In this document: positions 11,651 through 19,472 of the stretch, piece after piece
Layout: every line of letters begins with the position of its first letter
How positions within the stretch are numbered: the stretch's first letter is position 1
Origin: Enhydrobacter sp.
Lineage (GTDB): Bacteria; Pseudomonadota; Alphaproteobacteria; Reyranellales; Reyranellaceae
Assembly: GCA_025808875.1 (NCBI GenBank)
Contig: CP075528.1
Coordinates: 4,028,473 to 4,092,472 of the forward strand
Direction of reading: 5' to 3'
Length of the DNA: 64,000 nucleotides
The notes under the pieces: model-generated
Seen by the model: the letters and a program-made list of their open reading frames with translations, nothing else
The model's database searches: none
Told to the model about the DNA's origin: nothing
Made by a program: the position numbers and the translations under genes

Positions 11651-11677
11651 CGCCGCAAAACCCGGGGTTTTGCGGCG
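11651..11677 (-). promoter_or_regulatory. 12-bp perfect palindrome in the ilvB leader
   Basis: CGCCGCAAAACC and its exact complement flank a 3-nt loop. The element lies 25 nt upstream of the ilvB start codon, just before the ribosome site, at about the expected transcription start. It could be an operator or a 5' stem-loop in the mRNA. It lacks a T tract, so a simple attenuator terminator is less likely. Confidence 0.55.
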
Positions 11678-11682
11678 GGCGG

Positions 11683-11711
11683 AACCTAATGGCGGTATCC
11701 ACAGGGGTCAA
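11683..11711 (-). promoter_or_regulatory. Candidate ilvB promoter
   Basis: On the minus strand, TTGACC (11711-11706) and TAGGTT (11688-11683) are separated by 17 nt. The -35 is close to consensus and the -10 is weak. Transcription would begin near 11676, at the base of the leader palindrome. Prediction by eye only. Confidence 0.45.
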
Positions 11712-11755
11712 CCAAAAACGGCACGAAACGCAAAGTTTTAGACCTCTGAATTGGT

Positions 11756-11763
11756 CAAATATT
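11756..11763. repeat. Left 8-bp target site duplication of the IS
   Basis: CAAATATT directly abuts the left terminal repeat and is repeated exactly at 13711-13718. An 8-bp duplication is typical of the IS1595 superfamily. Confidence 0.93.
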
Positions 11764-11789
11764 GCGGATTATCCCGTTGACACAAGGTA
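11764..11789 (+). repeat. Left terminal inverted repeat of the IS
   Basis: Starts GCGGATTATCCC and pairs with the right repeat at 22 of 26 positions. Confidence 0.93.
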
Positions 11790-11831
11790 AGGCGCGGGCG
11801 TAGAAGTGCCTCAACACAAGGGATTGAGGCA

Positions 11832-12704
11832 ATGGAACGCTTCACGGTTAAGGATTTCTTTAAGCGGTTCCCTACCGATGAAGCGTGCCTTGAGGCCATC
11901 AAGGCGAAGCGCATGGGCGGGGAACGGATGACGTGCGCCAAGTGCGGCAGGGACGCTCGGTTCTATCGGATAGAGGGCCGTCGCGCTTATGCCTGCCAGT
12001 TTTGCGGCGACCATTTCTACCCGTGCGTGGGAACCCCCTTTGAGGATAGCCGCACGTCGCTCCAGACGTGGTTTTACGCCATGTACTTATTCACCACGAC
12101 GCGCCACGGCGTTCCGGCGAAGGAGCTGGAGCGCCAGCTTGGCGTCACCTACAAAACGGCCTGGCGCATCGCGCGCAAGCTCCGCGAACTCATGGGCAGC
12201 GAGACGGGCGGCGGCCTGCTGGGTGGCGACATCGAGATCGACGAAGCCTACTTCGGCGGTAACAAGCGCGACGGTACGCGTGGCCCCAGCTCGACCGGCA
12301 AGACGGTTCTGATCGGCATGAAAGAACGTGGCGGACGTGTTCGCGCGGTCAAATTGCCGGATGCACGTCAGGCTTCCATTCGCGGCGCCATCGAGGCGAA
12401 TGTCGCCAAGAAAGGCTCGCGCGTCATGACCGACCAACACCGCAGCTACAAGTTACTGCGGCAGGCCGGATGGAATCACGAGAGCGTCAACCACGGCATC
12501 TACGAGTATGTCCGCGGCGACGTGCACACGAATTCGATTGAGAACTTCTGGGGCCGGCTGAAGGCGTCGATCAACGGAACGCACATTCACGTCAGCGGGA
12601 AGTATCTCGGCGTCTATGCTGGCGAGTTCGCCTTTCGCGCTAGCCAGAGGCACGACCCCGTCGGGATGTTCGACCGGCTGCTTTCGGCTTCTTGCCGGGT
12701 TTAG
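11832..12704 (+). CDS. IS1595 family transposase
   Basis: DDE-type transposase of the ISXO2/IS1595 group, 290 residues, apparently intact. An N-terminal zinc ribbon is formed by Cys35-X2-Cys38 and Cys55-X2-Cys58. A short helical region, AKELERQLGVTYKTAWRIARK, resembling the family's HTH follows. The catalytic domain has Asp137 in IEIDEAYFGG, Asp201 in MTDQHRSY, and the third motif HTNSIENFWGRLK (Asn234/Glu237). In this superfamily the third acidic position is known to vary. It begins 68 bp inside the left end. Its 3' end overlaps a small antisense frame by 65 bp. Confidence 0.95.
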   Translation: MERFTVKDFFKRFPTDEACLEAIKAKRMGGERMTCAKCGRDARFYRIEGRRAYACQFCGDHFYPCVGTPFEDSRTSLQTWFYAMYLFTTTRHGVPAKELERQLGVTYKTAWRIARKLRELMGSETGGGLLGGDIEIDEAYFGGNKRDGTRGPSSTGKTVLIGMKERGGRVRAVKLPDARQASIRGAIEANVAKKGSRVMTDQHRSYKLLRQAGWNHESVNHGIYEYVRGDVHTNSIENFWGRLKASINGTHIHVSGKYLGVYAGEFAFRASQRHDPVGMFDRLLSASCRV

Positions 12705-12846
12705 ATGCTTTGCCCACCAACTTCCCGAAGGCGACTGGATCGGCCCCTTTGGGGTAGCGCTTGGTCTGTTCATCCACAAACTCCGAAAGCCGACCGCCCT
12801 TTTGGGCGTCGGCTAGCGTCAATCCGTCCTTCTTTTTCTTTGGCAT
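12640..12846 (-). CDS. Small basic hypothetical protein, possible IS passenger
   Basis: Open frame of 68 residues inside the IS, antisense to and overlapping the last 65 bp of the transposase. The product is strongly basic (MPKKKKDG start, Lys/Arg-rich tail), with a central segment LTLADAQKGGRLSEFVDEQ that has the look of a conserved small-protein motif. No membrane segment or known catalytic motif is visible. I see no good ribosome site. The function is unknown. It could be a passenger gene or a chance frame; the ordered N-terminal half slightly favours a real gene. Confidence 0.4.
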   Translation of the reverse strand: MPKKKKDGLTLADAQKGGRLSEFVDEQTKRYPKGADPVAFGKLVGKASKPGKKPKAAGRTSRRGRASG

Positions 12847-13045
12847 TTCGGATAGAACTCACCATGTGGTCAGCACGCCGTGGCCGCCGGGGTTATCCCC
12901 GACGACCACGAGCGGCCGAGCTGATGGAGCCCTAGCTAGTTGGGCAAGACGGCTCGCCACATGGGCATATCACCTTTCTCCCTGGTCGGGTCTGGTGGTT
13001 AGGCTCTAGGAGTTTTGAGGGTGGCCACCCTCGCTGCTCCCGGTG

Positions 13046-13070
13046 AACGGCCCCGTGCGGGGCCGTTTTT
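13046..13070 (+). terminator. Rho-independent terminator inside the IS
   Basis: A perfect 9-bp stem, AACGGCCCC / GGGGCCGTT, with loop GTGC runs straight into a T tract on the plus strand. It lies 342 bp after the transposase stop and 9 bp before the convergent passenger gene's stop. It would end rightward transcription within the element. Confidence 0.8.
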
Positions 13071-13078
13071 CGTGCGAC

Positions 13079-13504
13079 CTAGTCGGCCTTGTTACGCAAT
13101 CGGTAACTGCCGCCTCCAAGGCGCTCGAAATCGGTCGACCATTCGGTCAGAAACTTGGCGAGCGTCTGCATCGGATTGGTCTCAGTCCCCATGATGCCGA
13201 GTTCCTTCAGACGATTGAGCATGTCGAGTCGGTGGACGGTGCCGCCCCTTTCCTGGGCCAGCGAAACCGCCGCCTTGCGCGCACGCTCGAACTTTGTTTC
13301 TGCCCCCGGCGTGTACGCCGGACGCGGCGCACCGTTCGCGACCGGCGGGGCAGCGGCGAGAGCCGACACCTGGACAGGCGTGGTCCGCTCCCGAAGCCGC
13401 ACCCCAGGGGCGGGCGGGTAATGGAGGAGCAGCGCCCGAATCTTGGCGGCCTTAGCCTCCAGCTCGGCAAGCTCCTTCCTGAGAGTCGTGGGCACGTCGA
13501 TCAT
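13079..13504 (-). CDS. IS passenger protein: coiled coil plus winged-helix-like domain
   Basis: Leftward gene in the second half of the IS, 141 residues from the ATG at 13504. A GTG at 13552 would give 157. Neither start has a clear ribosome site. The N-terminus (LRKELAELEAKAAKIRALL) is a coiled coil, followed by a Pro/Ala-rich linker. The C-terminal 60 residues (GGTVHRLDMLNRLKELGIMG through FERLGGGSYRL) have the spacing of a HARE-HTH or similar winged helix, suggesting nucleic-acid binding. No nuclease or transposase motif is visible. It may regulate the element or be an unrelated passenger. Confidence 0.6.
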   Translation of the reverse strand: MIDVPTTLRKELAELEAKAAKIRALLLHYPPAPGVRLRERTTPVQVSALAAAPPVANGAPRPAYTPGAETKFERARKAAVSLAQERGGTVHRLDMLNRLKELGIMGTETNPMQTLAKFLTEWSTDFERLGGGSYRLRNKAD

Positions 13505-13683
13505 GGGGAGGAGCCTAGTGGAGTGGAGTTCCCTTGGCAAGAGCTGGACCACAGCACGTGGAGGGAATCTCGGGAATCTTTGTTCTCGTCGATGTTCTCA
13601 TCCCGGCGGGAAGCCGACGCCCTCCCAAAACGCCCGATTTCTACGGCGCCAATTTAGTCTTGAAGGCGTCGGGCTGATCGTCT

Positions 13684-14619
13684 CTACCCTGTCTCTAAGG
13701 GATAATCCGCCAAATATTTCTCAACCGAGGCCAAAGCTGCCGCTGAGCGGGGATCGACCACTAGATCTGGCGTGAGCTGATGCTTGAACCACGTCATCTG
13801 GCGTTTGGCATATTGCCGGGTGTGATCGATGGCGATCCGACGCACGTCGTCGAGCGACAACTCGCCCCGAAAATGGCGGAACAGCTCCGGCGCGCCATGC
13901 GCCTTCAGACCGGGCCAGCGTGGGTCGGGGTGTCGGTCGAACACGGCCCGCGCCTCGGTCAGCACGCCTTGTTCGAGCATCGCCTCGAACCGGCGCGCGA
14001 TGCGCTCGCGCAGCCACGCCCGGTCGGGCGACAGCAGCACCGTCGCGAAGCGCCAGGGCGCCACCTCTCCCTCCCCCGTCTGCCAATCGCTGAGCGGCCG
14101 GCCGGTCGTGGCGACCACCTCCCACGCCCGCACATGGCGCTGGCGATCACCGGGCTCGAGGCGCGCCACGATGGCCGGGTCGCGCTCGGCGAGACGCGCC
14201 CGAAAGGCCTCGGCGCCCATCGCCTGCCAGTCGGCGTTGGCCCGGTCGCGCGCACTCTCGGGGACCGGCGGGATGGTGGAGATGCCGCGCATCAGCGTGC
14301 GCAGATAGAGGCCGGAACCGCCGCACAGGATCGGCAGGCGGCCGTGCGCCAGGCAGGCATCGATCTCAGCCGCCGCGAGAGCGCGCCAACGCGCCGCCGA
14401 CAGCGTTTCGCCGAGCGGCAACACGCCGTACAGCACGTGCGGAGCGCGCGCGCGTTCGATCGCCGTGGGCTGCGCCGTCAGGATCGGAAAGGCGTCGTAG
14501 GTCTGCATGGCGTCGGCGTTGATCACCGTGCCGCGCCGCCGCCCGGCGAGGGCGAGCGCCAGCGCAGACTTGCCGCTCGCGGTCGGCCCGGCGATGACGA
14601 CGACGGAAGGCTTTTCCAT
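13684..14619 (-). CDS. miaA: tRNA dimethylallyltransferase MiaA, C-terminus rewritten by an IS
   Basis: Transfers a dimethylallyl group to N6 of A37 in tRNAs that read UNN codons. The 311 residues have the P-loop GPTASGKSALA at residue 11 and the usual MiaA fold, ending near MTWFKHQ and a variable tail. The last eight codons (ADYPLETG, then TAG) lie inside the IS terminal repeat. Before insertion the frame would have continued as TNSEV and stopped with TAA at 11738-11740, still visible on the far side of the element. Thus five native residues were replaced by eight. Because the extreme C-terminus is variable in this family, the enzyme probably still works. Confidence 0.95.
   Translation of the reverse strand: MEKPSVVVIAGPTASGKSALALALAGRRRGTVINADAMQTYDAFPILTAQPTAIERARAPHVLYGVLPLGETLSAARWRALAAAEIDACLAHGRLPILCGGSGLYLRTLMRGISTIPPVPESARDRANADWQAMGAEAFRARLAERDPAIVARLEPGDRQRHVRAWEVVATTGRPLSDWQTGEGEVAPWRFATVLLSPDRAWLRERIARRFEAMLEQGVLTEARAVFDRHPDPRWPGLKAHGAPELFRHFRGELSLDDVRRIAIDHTRQYAKRQMTWFKHQLTPDLVVDPRSAAALASVEKYLADYPLETG
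13685..13710 (-). repeat. Right terminal inverted repeat of the IS
   Basis: Reverse complement begins GCGGATTATCCC and matches the left end at 22 of 26 positions. It also encodes the last residues of MiaA. Confidence 0.93.
13711..13718. repeat. Right 8-bp target site duplication of the IS
   Basis: CAAATATT, identical to 11756-11763. In miaA it encodes part of the KYL residues just before the junction. Confidence 0.93.
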
Positions 14620-14647
14620 GCGCGACGCAGTTTGCTAGAGCCGGAGC

Positions 14648-15514
14648 GTGAAGAACACCCTCGTCCTGATCGGCCGCCTCGACGATGCCATCCTGCAGGC
14701 CGCGACCGAGGCCCTGCGTGCCGGCGGCGCCAGCGTCGGCGCGCCCCGCTGGCTCGATATGGGCCACGCCTGCGACCTGCCGTTCGACGGCGCGGCAAGC
14801 GAGGTGCTGCTACCCGGCGTCGATGCGGTGATCGTGCCGAGCGACGGGCGGCGCAAGAAGCTGCTCGTCGCCGACATGGAATCGACCATGATCGAAAACG
14901 AGATGCTCGACGAGCTTGCCGAGTTTCTCGGCCTGCGCGAGAGGATCGCCGGCATCACGGCCCGCGCCATGAACGGCGAGATCGATTTCGCCGGCGCGTT
15001 GCGCGCGAGAGTGGGCCTGCTGAAGGGGCTTGCCGTCGGCAGGCTCGACGAGGCGGCGCACCGCATCCGCTACACCCCGGGCGGCGCGACGATGATCGCC
15101 ACCATGAAGGCCAACGGCGCCTTCTGTGCGCTGGTGTCGGGGGGCTTCACCCATTTCACCGGGCCGGTGCGCGAGAGGCTGGGCTTCGAGCTCGATGCGG
15201 CAAACGTGCTGAACCATGACGGCCGCACGCTTGCGGGAACGGTCGAGGCGCCCATCCTCGGCAAGGAGGCCAAGCTCGCGACACTGCGACGGCTGGCCGA
15301 CGAGCGTGGCCTGGCCCTCGAAGCGACGCTTGCCGTCGGCGACGGCGCCAACGACCTGCCGATGCTGCAGGCGGCCGGGCTTGGCGTCGCCTACCGGGCC
15401 AAGCCGGCGGTCGCGGCGCAGGTGCGTGCCCGCATCGATCACGGCGACCTCACCGCCCTGCTCTACCTGCAGGGCTATCGCCGCCGCGACTTCATCGAGA
15501 GGAAGGACCCATGA
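14648..15514 (+). CDS. serB: Phosphoserine phosphatase SerB
   Basis: HAD-family phosphatase that makes serine from O-phosphoserine in the cytosol. It has 288 residues with a GTG start. The N-terminal ACT-like region (about 1-65) precedes the HAD domain: nucleophile motif ADMEST with Asp76 and Glu78, motif II in LVSGGFTHF, and motif IV GDGANDLPML. This is the usual SerB arrangement. It is divergent from miaA (28 bp between starts) and overlaps the next gene by ATGA, so the reductase is probably co-expressed. Confidence 0.95.
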   Translation: MKNTLVLIGRLDDAILQAATEALRAGGASVGAPRWLDMGHACDLPFDGAASEVLLPGVDAVIVPSDGRRKKLLVADMESTMIENEMLDELAEFLGLRERIAGITARAMNGEIDFAGALRARVGLLKGLAVGRLDEAAHRIRYTPGGATMIATMKANGAFCALVSGGFTHFTGPVRERLGFELDAANVLNHDGRTLAGTVEAPILGKEAKLATLRRLADERGLALEATLAVGDGANDLPMLQAAGLGVAYRAKPAVAAQVRARIDHGDLTALLYLQGYRRRDFIERKDP

Positions 15515-16515
15515 CCGACGCCGTCCAGATCGTGCTCGCCAAGCGCCCGGCGGGCGCCGTCACGCCCGACTGCTTCCGCCGCGAGGAGACAAGGCTGCCG
15601 GCGCTGGCCGACGGCCAGATCCTGGTGCGCTCACGCTTCCTGTCGCTCGATCCCTATATGCGGCCGCGCATGACGGAGCTGCGGTCCTACACGCCCGCCT
15701 TCGAACTCGACAAGCCCCTGACCGGCGGCGCGATCGGCGAGGTCGTCGAGTCGAGGAACCCGAGATACGCCAAGGGCGATGCCGTGATCGGCATGCTGAA
15801 CTGGGCGACGCACACCGTCCATGACGGCAAGGGCCTGCGCAAGATCGATCCTGGCGCAGCACCGCTGTCGGCCCATCTCGGCGTGCTCGGCATGCCCTCC
15901 TTCACCGCCTGGTACGGCATCCGCCAGATCTGCAAGCCCAAGGCGGGCGAGACGGTGTTCGTCTCGGCGGCGACCGGCGCCGTCGGCCAGGTCGCGGGCC
16001 AGCTCGCCAAGCTCTCGGGCGCGCACGTCGTTGGCTGTGCCGGCGACGACGAGAAATGCCGGTGGGCGGTGCGCGAGGCGGGATACGATTCCTGCTTCAA
16101 CCACAGGACCGAGGGCGACTACGGCGCGGTGCTGGACAAGCTCTGCCCGCAGGGCATCGACGGCGACTTCGAGAATGTCGGCGGGCCGATCTTCCACGCG
16201 GTCTTCGCCCGGCTCAACAATTTCGGCCGGGTCGCCTTCTGCGGGGCCATTTCGGAGTATCAGGACAAGGAGCCGATCGCCGGCCCGCCCAAGATGTTCG
16301 CGATCGTGCAGAAGCGCCTCACCCTGCAGGGCTTCATCATCTCCGACCATGTCGGCCTGATGGGCGAATTCGTGGCCGAGGTCGGCGGCCTGGTGAAGGC
16401 CGGCAAACTGAAGGTGCGCGAGACCGTGATCGACGGCCTCGATCGAGCCCCGCAGGCCTTCATCGGCCTTCTGCGAGGCGAGAATTTCGGCAAGCTGGTC
16501 GTCAAGGTGAGTTGA
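15511..16515 (+). CDS. NADP-dependent oxidoreductase, LTB4DH/CurA-type MDR
   Basis: Zinc-free medium-chain reductase related to leukotriene B4 12-hydroxydehydrogenase, prostaglandin reductase and curcumin reductase; such enzymes reduce alkenal or enone double bonds. The 334 residues carry the typical LSLDPYMRPRM motif near residue 46 and a cofactor-binding segment, VSAATGAVGQVAGQLAK, near 150. No structural-zinc cysteine loop is present. The start overlaps the serB stop (ATGA). A link to serine metabolism is not evident; detoxification of reactive carbonyls is the usual role. Confidence 0.9.
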   Translation: MTDAVQIVLAKRPAGAVTPDCFRREETRLPALADGQILVRSRFLSLDPYMRPRMTELRSYTPAFELDKPLTGGAIGEVVESRNPRYAKGDAVIGMLNWATHTVHDGKGLRKIDPGAAPLSAHLGVLGMPSFTAWYGIRQICKPKAGETVFVSAATGAVGQVAGQLAKLSGAHVVGCAGDDEKCRWAVREAGYDSCFNHRTEGDYGAVLDKLCPQGIDGDFENVGGPIFHAVFARLNNFGRVAFCGAISEYQDKEPIAGPPKMFAIVQKRLTLQGFIISDHVGLMGEFVAEVGGLVKAGKLKVRETVIDGLDRAPQAFIGLLRGENFGKLVVKVS

Positions 16516-16893
16516 GGCACGGCGGACCGCGTTTCGGCCGCCGGCCGCGTCGGGCCACAGGACACCCCACGGGGTCCTTCGCGGGTCCTCACAGGCGAGG
16601 ACAGCTCGGATGCAGATGCCATCGGCATCCGAGTCGATTCGTCCTCGAGTCCTAGCAGTCCCCTGCAGTCCTCGGTGTCCACTCATCCACAGGCGCCGCG
16701 GATGCGGATGTCTCATCGATGTCTCACCTCGTGGGACATCGTAAATCACTGATATGAATAGATAATCGACCGAATGTCTCATCGAGACACAAGACACACG
16801 CCGCAGAATCCGTTGCGGAAACTGCGGAAACTGCGCGAACCCGCCCGAGGGGCACCCGAAGCGGTGCCGGGCCCGAGATCCGCTTTTCTCTGG
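16516..16893. other. 378-bp convergent intergenic region with serial hairpins
   Basis: No gene is apparent. The region between two convergent genes contains several short perfect inverted repeats: GTCCTC/GAGGAC (16585-16602), TCGGATGC/GCATCCGA (16606-16632), and TGTCTC/GAGACA with a 3-nt loop (16775-16789). The word ATGTCTCA or ATGTCTC occurs three times (from 16708, 16719 and 16774). Variants of GTCCTC also recur. It could be a set of terminators, a repeat cluster or a structured RNA; nothing decides between these. Confidence 0.5.
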
Positions 16894-18390
16894 CTACTTC
16901 GTCAGCCTCAGCGCCGCGAAGCGCGGGTCGCCCTGTCGCTCGACGAAGAGCAGGACCGACCGCTTCTTCTGCGCCTGCAGCTTGCCGACGATGTCGCTCA
17001 CCTCCTGGGGTGACGCCACCGCCTTCTGGTCGACCTCGAGGATGACGTCGCCGGCCTGGAGTTGCTTGTCGGCAGCCGGGCTGTTGGGCGCCACCTTGGT
17101 GATGACCACGCCCTTGACGTTGTCGGAGAGGCCGAACTTCTCGCGCAGCTGGTCGGTCGGCTTCTGCAGCGTAAGGCCAAGCTGTTCGATGGTCGAGACG
17201 ACCGGCTGGTCGGCCGCCCCTCCCGGCTTTCTGGCTCCGCCTTGAGCCGACACGTTTTGCTTCTCCGGCTCGTCCTGTTCGCCGATCCGGAGCTTGAGCG
17301 TCTGCTCCTTGCCCTGCCGCCAGACCACGACATCGACGTTGCTGCCGACCCGGGCATTGGCGACCAGGCGGGGAAAGCGCCGCAGATCGGCGATGTCCTG
17401 GCCGGCGAACCTGAGAATGATGTCGTTGCGCTTGATGCCCGCCTTGGCGGCGGGACCGTCGGCTACGACATTGGCGACCAGCACGCCCCGCGCCTTGTCG
17501 AGCCCGAAGCTGTCGGCGATGTCTTCGGTCACGCTCTGGTAGCTGACGCCGACCCAGCCGCGCCGGACCCGCCCGTACTCGCGAATCTGGTCGGCGATGT
17601 CGCGCACGATATTCGACGGAATCGAGAAGGCGAGACCCGCGTTGGCGCCCGATGGCGAGTAGATGGCGGTGTTCACGCCGACCACCTCGCCGTCCTCGTT
17701 GAACAGCGGGCCGCCTGAATTGCCCTTGTTGATCGCGGCATCGGTCTGCAGGTAGTCGTCGAGCGCCTCGGTGCCGAGCGACCGACCGCGGGCCGAGATG
17801 ATACCGGCCGTGACGCTGTGGCCAAGGCCGAACGGGTTGCCGATGGCAATCACCCAATCGCCGATCCTGATCTTGTCCGAATCGCCGAACTTGACCGCCG
17901 GCAGCGGCTTCTTGCCCGGCGGCTCGACCTTGAGCAACGCCACGTCGATGCGGCTGTCGGAGCCGATCAGCTTGGCCTTGAGCTGGGTATCGTCGCGCAG
18001 GATGACCGTGATGTCCTCGGCGCCCTGGATGACGTGGTTGTTGGTGATGATGTAGCCGTCGCCGTCGATGATGAAGCCCGAGCCCAGCGACGTGCCACGA
18101 CGCCGCTGCTGCTCCTCGCTGCCGCCGCGACGATCGAAGAATTCCTTGAACAGCTCCTCGAACGGCGAGCCCGGCGGCAGTTGAGGCATGTCGCGCAGGC
18201 GCGGCCCTTGTTGCGGCACGTTCTGCGTCGTCGTGATGTTGACGACGGTCGGCATCAGTTCGTCGACCAGCGCGGCGAAGCTTCGCGGCGTGTCGCGGCC
18301 CAGCGCGGGCGGCGCCAGCGCCAAGCCAACAGCGGCAACGGCCGCCAAGGCGACCCCTCTCGAATACACAGCAAAATCAACGAGAATCAC
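16894..18390 (-). CDS. degP: DegP/DegQ (Do) family periplasmic serine protease
   Basis: Periplasmic heat-shock protease and chaperone that degrades misfolded envelope proteins. It has 498 residues: a signal-peptide-like hydrophobic N-terminus ending near residue 31, a trypsin-like domain with triad His119 (TNNHV), Asp149 (DVALL) and Ser225 (GNSGG), then two PDZ domains (about 300-390 and 420-495). The Q-linker between PDZ domains is Pro/Gly-rich. It lies downstream of hflK-hflC but behind a strong terminator, so it probably has its own promoter in the 197-bp gap. The choice between DegP and DegQ is not firm. Confidence 0.93.
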   Translation of the reverse strand: MILVDFAVYSRGVALAAVAAVGLALAPPALGRDTPRSFAALVDELMPTVVNITTTQNVPQQGPRLRDMPQLPPGSPFEELFKEFFDRRGGSEEQQRRRGTSLGSGFIIDGDGYIITNNHVIQGAEDITVILRDDTQLKAKLIGSDSRIDVALLKVEPPGKKPLPAVKFGDSDKIRIGDWVIAIGNPFGLGHSVTAGIISARGRSLGTEALDDYLQTDAAINKGNSGGPLFNEDGEVVGVNTAIYSPSGANAGLAFSIPSNIVRDIADQIREYGRVRRGWVGVSYQSVTEDIADSFGLDKARGVLVANVVADGPAAKAGIKRNDIILRFAGQDIADLRRFPRLVANARVGSNVDVVVWRQGKEQTLKLRIGEQDEPEKQNVSAQGGARKPGGAADQPVVSTIEQLGLTLQKPTDQLREKFGLSDNVKGVVITKVAPNSPAADKQLQAGDVILEVDQKAVASPQEVSDIVGKLQAQKKRSVLLFVERQGDPRFAALRLTK

Positions 18391-18536
18391 GTCCGACCTC
18401 CAGCGGCGCTCAAGGCCAATCGGTCGGAAAACGGCCGGCGCCGCAACTTCGACCCACGTCTACATGAGGGCCGATTGTGGCGCAAATAAAGAGGCCGTTA
18501 TGTCATCGCCGTTGCAGGCTTTTCCGACCCTGCCAC

Positions 18537-18580
18537 GAAAAAATCCGGGCGGCGTGGCAAGTCTGCCACAGCCGCCCGGA
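18537..18580 (-). terminator. Rho-independent terminator after hflC
   Basis: On the minus strand a stem of 15 paired bases with one bulged base (CCGGGCGGC plus GTGGCA arms at 18545-18579) and a 4-nt loop is followed by a run of six T. It ends hflK-hflC transcription before degP. Confidence 0.88.
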
Positions 18581-18587
18581 CCCTGGT

Positions 18588-19472
18588 TCACTTGGTCGCC
18601 GCCGTACCGGCCGGGTCGTTGAAGTACCGGAAAAAGTCGCTGTCGGGGCTCAGGATCATGGTCGAGGTCCCGCCACCGAACGACTGCTTGTAGGCCTCCA
18701 TGCGTCGCCAGAAGGCATAGAACTGCTGATCCTTGCTGAAGGTGTCGGCATAGATCTTGGTCGCTTCGCCGTCGGCCGCACCCATGGTGATCTGAGCAGT
18801 CAGGCCGGCATCGGCCTTGATCACCGCCACCTCGCGGTCGGCGGTTGCCTTGATGCGCTGGTTCTCCTCGTCGCCTTCGGCGCGCAGCTGACCGGCCTCG
18901 CGCTCGCGATCCGTCTTCATGCGATTGAAAACGGATTGCGAGTTGGCCGCCGGCAGATCGGCACGCCGGATGCGGACGTCCACCACCTCGACGCCGAGAT
19001 CTCGGGTCTTGGCGTCGACTCGCCGGGTGATCTGGTCCATCAAACCGGCACGTTGCTCGGTGAGCACGGCATGCAGGGGCACGCCCGACAGGACGCCGCG
19101 AATCTCTGAATTGATCAGCGAATCGAGCAGGCCGCGGAGTGTCGGTTCGCCGCCCGGAACGGTCTCGGCAAACAGCTTGGCGTTCAGGATGCGGTACCGG
19201 GCATAGGCGTCGACGACCAGACGCTTCTGGTCGCCGGCGATGATTTCGAACTCCTCGGCCTCGTAGTCGAGCAGCCGGCGATCGATGCGCTGGATGTCCT
19301 GGATCAGCGGCACCTTGACGTAGAGACCGGGTTCGGTCTTGGGGTTGCCGACGATGGCGCCGAACTGGCGGACCAGCACCTGCTTGGTCGGATCGATACT
19401 GTAGAAGGTCTGGGTGACCAGGAAGATGGCGACCGCGAGCGCGATCAGCCCGATGATGGCACGGTTGCTCAT
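18588..19472 (-). CDS. hflC: Protease modulator HflC
   Basis: SPFH/prohibitin-family membrane protein that assembles with HflK into a large periplasmic cage around the FtsH protease and limits its access to membrane substrates. It has 294 residues with one N-terminal membrane segment (about 5-23), then the SPFH domain and a long helical region rich in Glu, Ala and Arg. The start overlaps the hflK stop (ATGA). A strong terminator lies right after the stop. Confidence 0.96.
   Translation of the reverse strand: MSNRAIIGLIALAVAIFLVTQTFYSIDPTKQVLVRQFGAIVGNPKTEPGLYVKVPLIQDIQRIDRRLLDYEAEEFEIIAGDQKRLVVDAYARYRILNAKLFAETVPGGEPTLRGLLDSLINSEIRGVLSGVPLHAVLTEQRAGLMDQITRRVDAKTRDLGVEVVDVRIRRADLPAANSQSVFNRMKTDREREAGQLRAEGDEENQRIKATADREVAVIKADAGLTAQITMGAADGEATKIYADTFSKDQQFYAFWRRMEAYKQSFGGGTSTMILSPDSDFFRYFNDPAGTAATK

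Larger units (their letters stand above)
11764..13710 (+). mobile_element. IS1595-family insertion sequence, 1947 bp, with extra genes
   Basis: The element is bounded by terminal inverted repeats that match at 22 of 26 positions; the first 12 bases, GCGGATTATCCC, are identical. It is flanked by exact 8-bp direct repeats CAAATATT. It contains a full-length transposase (290 residues) and about 1 kb of further sequence with two leftward open frames and a terminator. This makes it longer than a plain single-gene element of the family. It has inserted within the last codons of miaA, and its right terminal repeat now encodes the MiaA tail. Intact ends, intact duplication and intact transposase point to a recent, possibly still active copy. 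Confidence 0.94.

Noticed and set aside
11764-13710. A composite transposon or integron carrying the whole neighbourhood
   Set aside because: Only one element with one set of ends and one duplication is seen; neighbouring genes are ordinary chromosomal genes.
13684-14619. miaA as a pseudogene broken by the IS
   Set aside because: Only the last five residues are replaced and the frame ends normally; all catalytic regions are intact.
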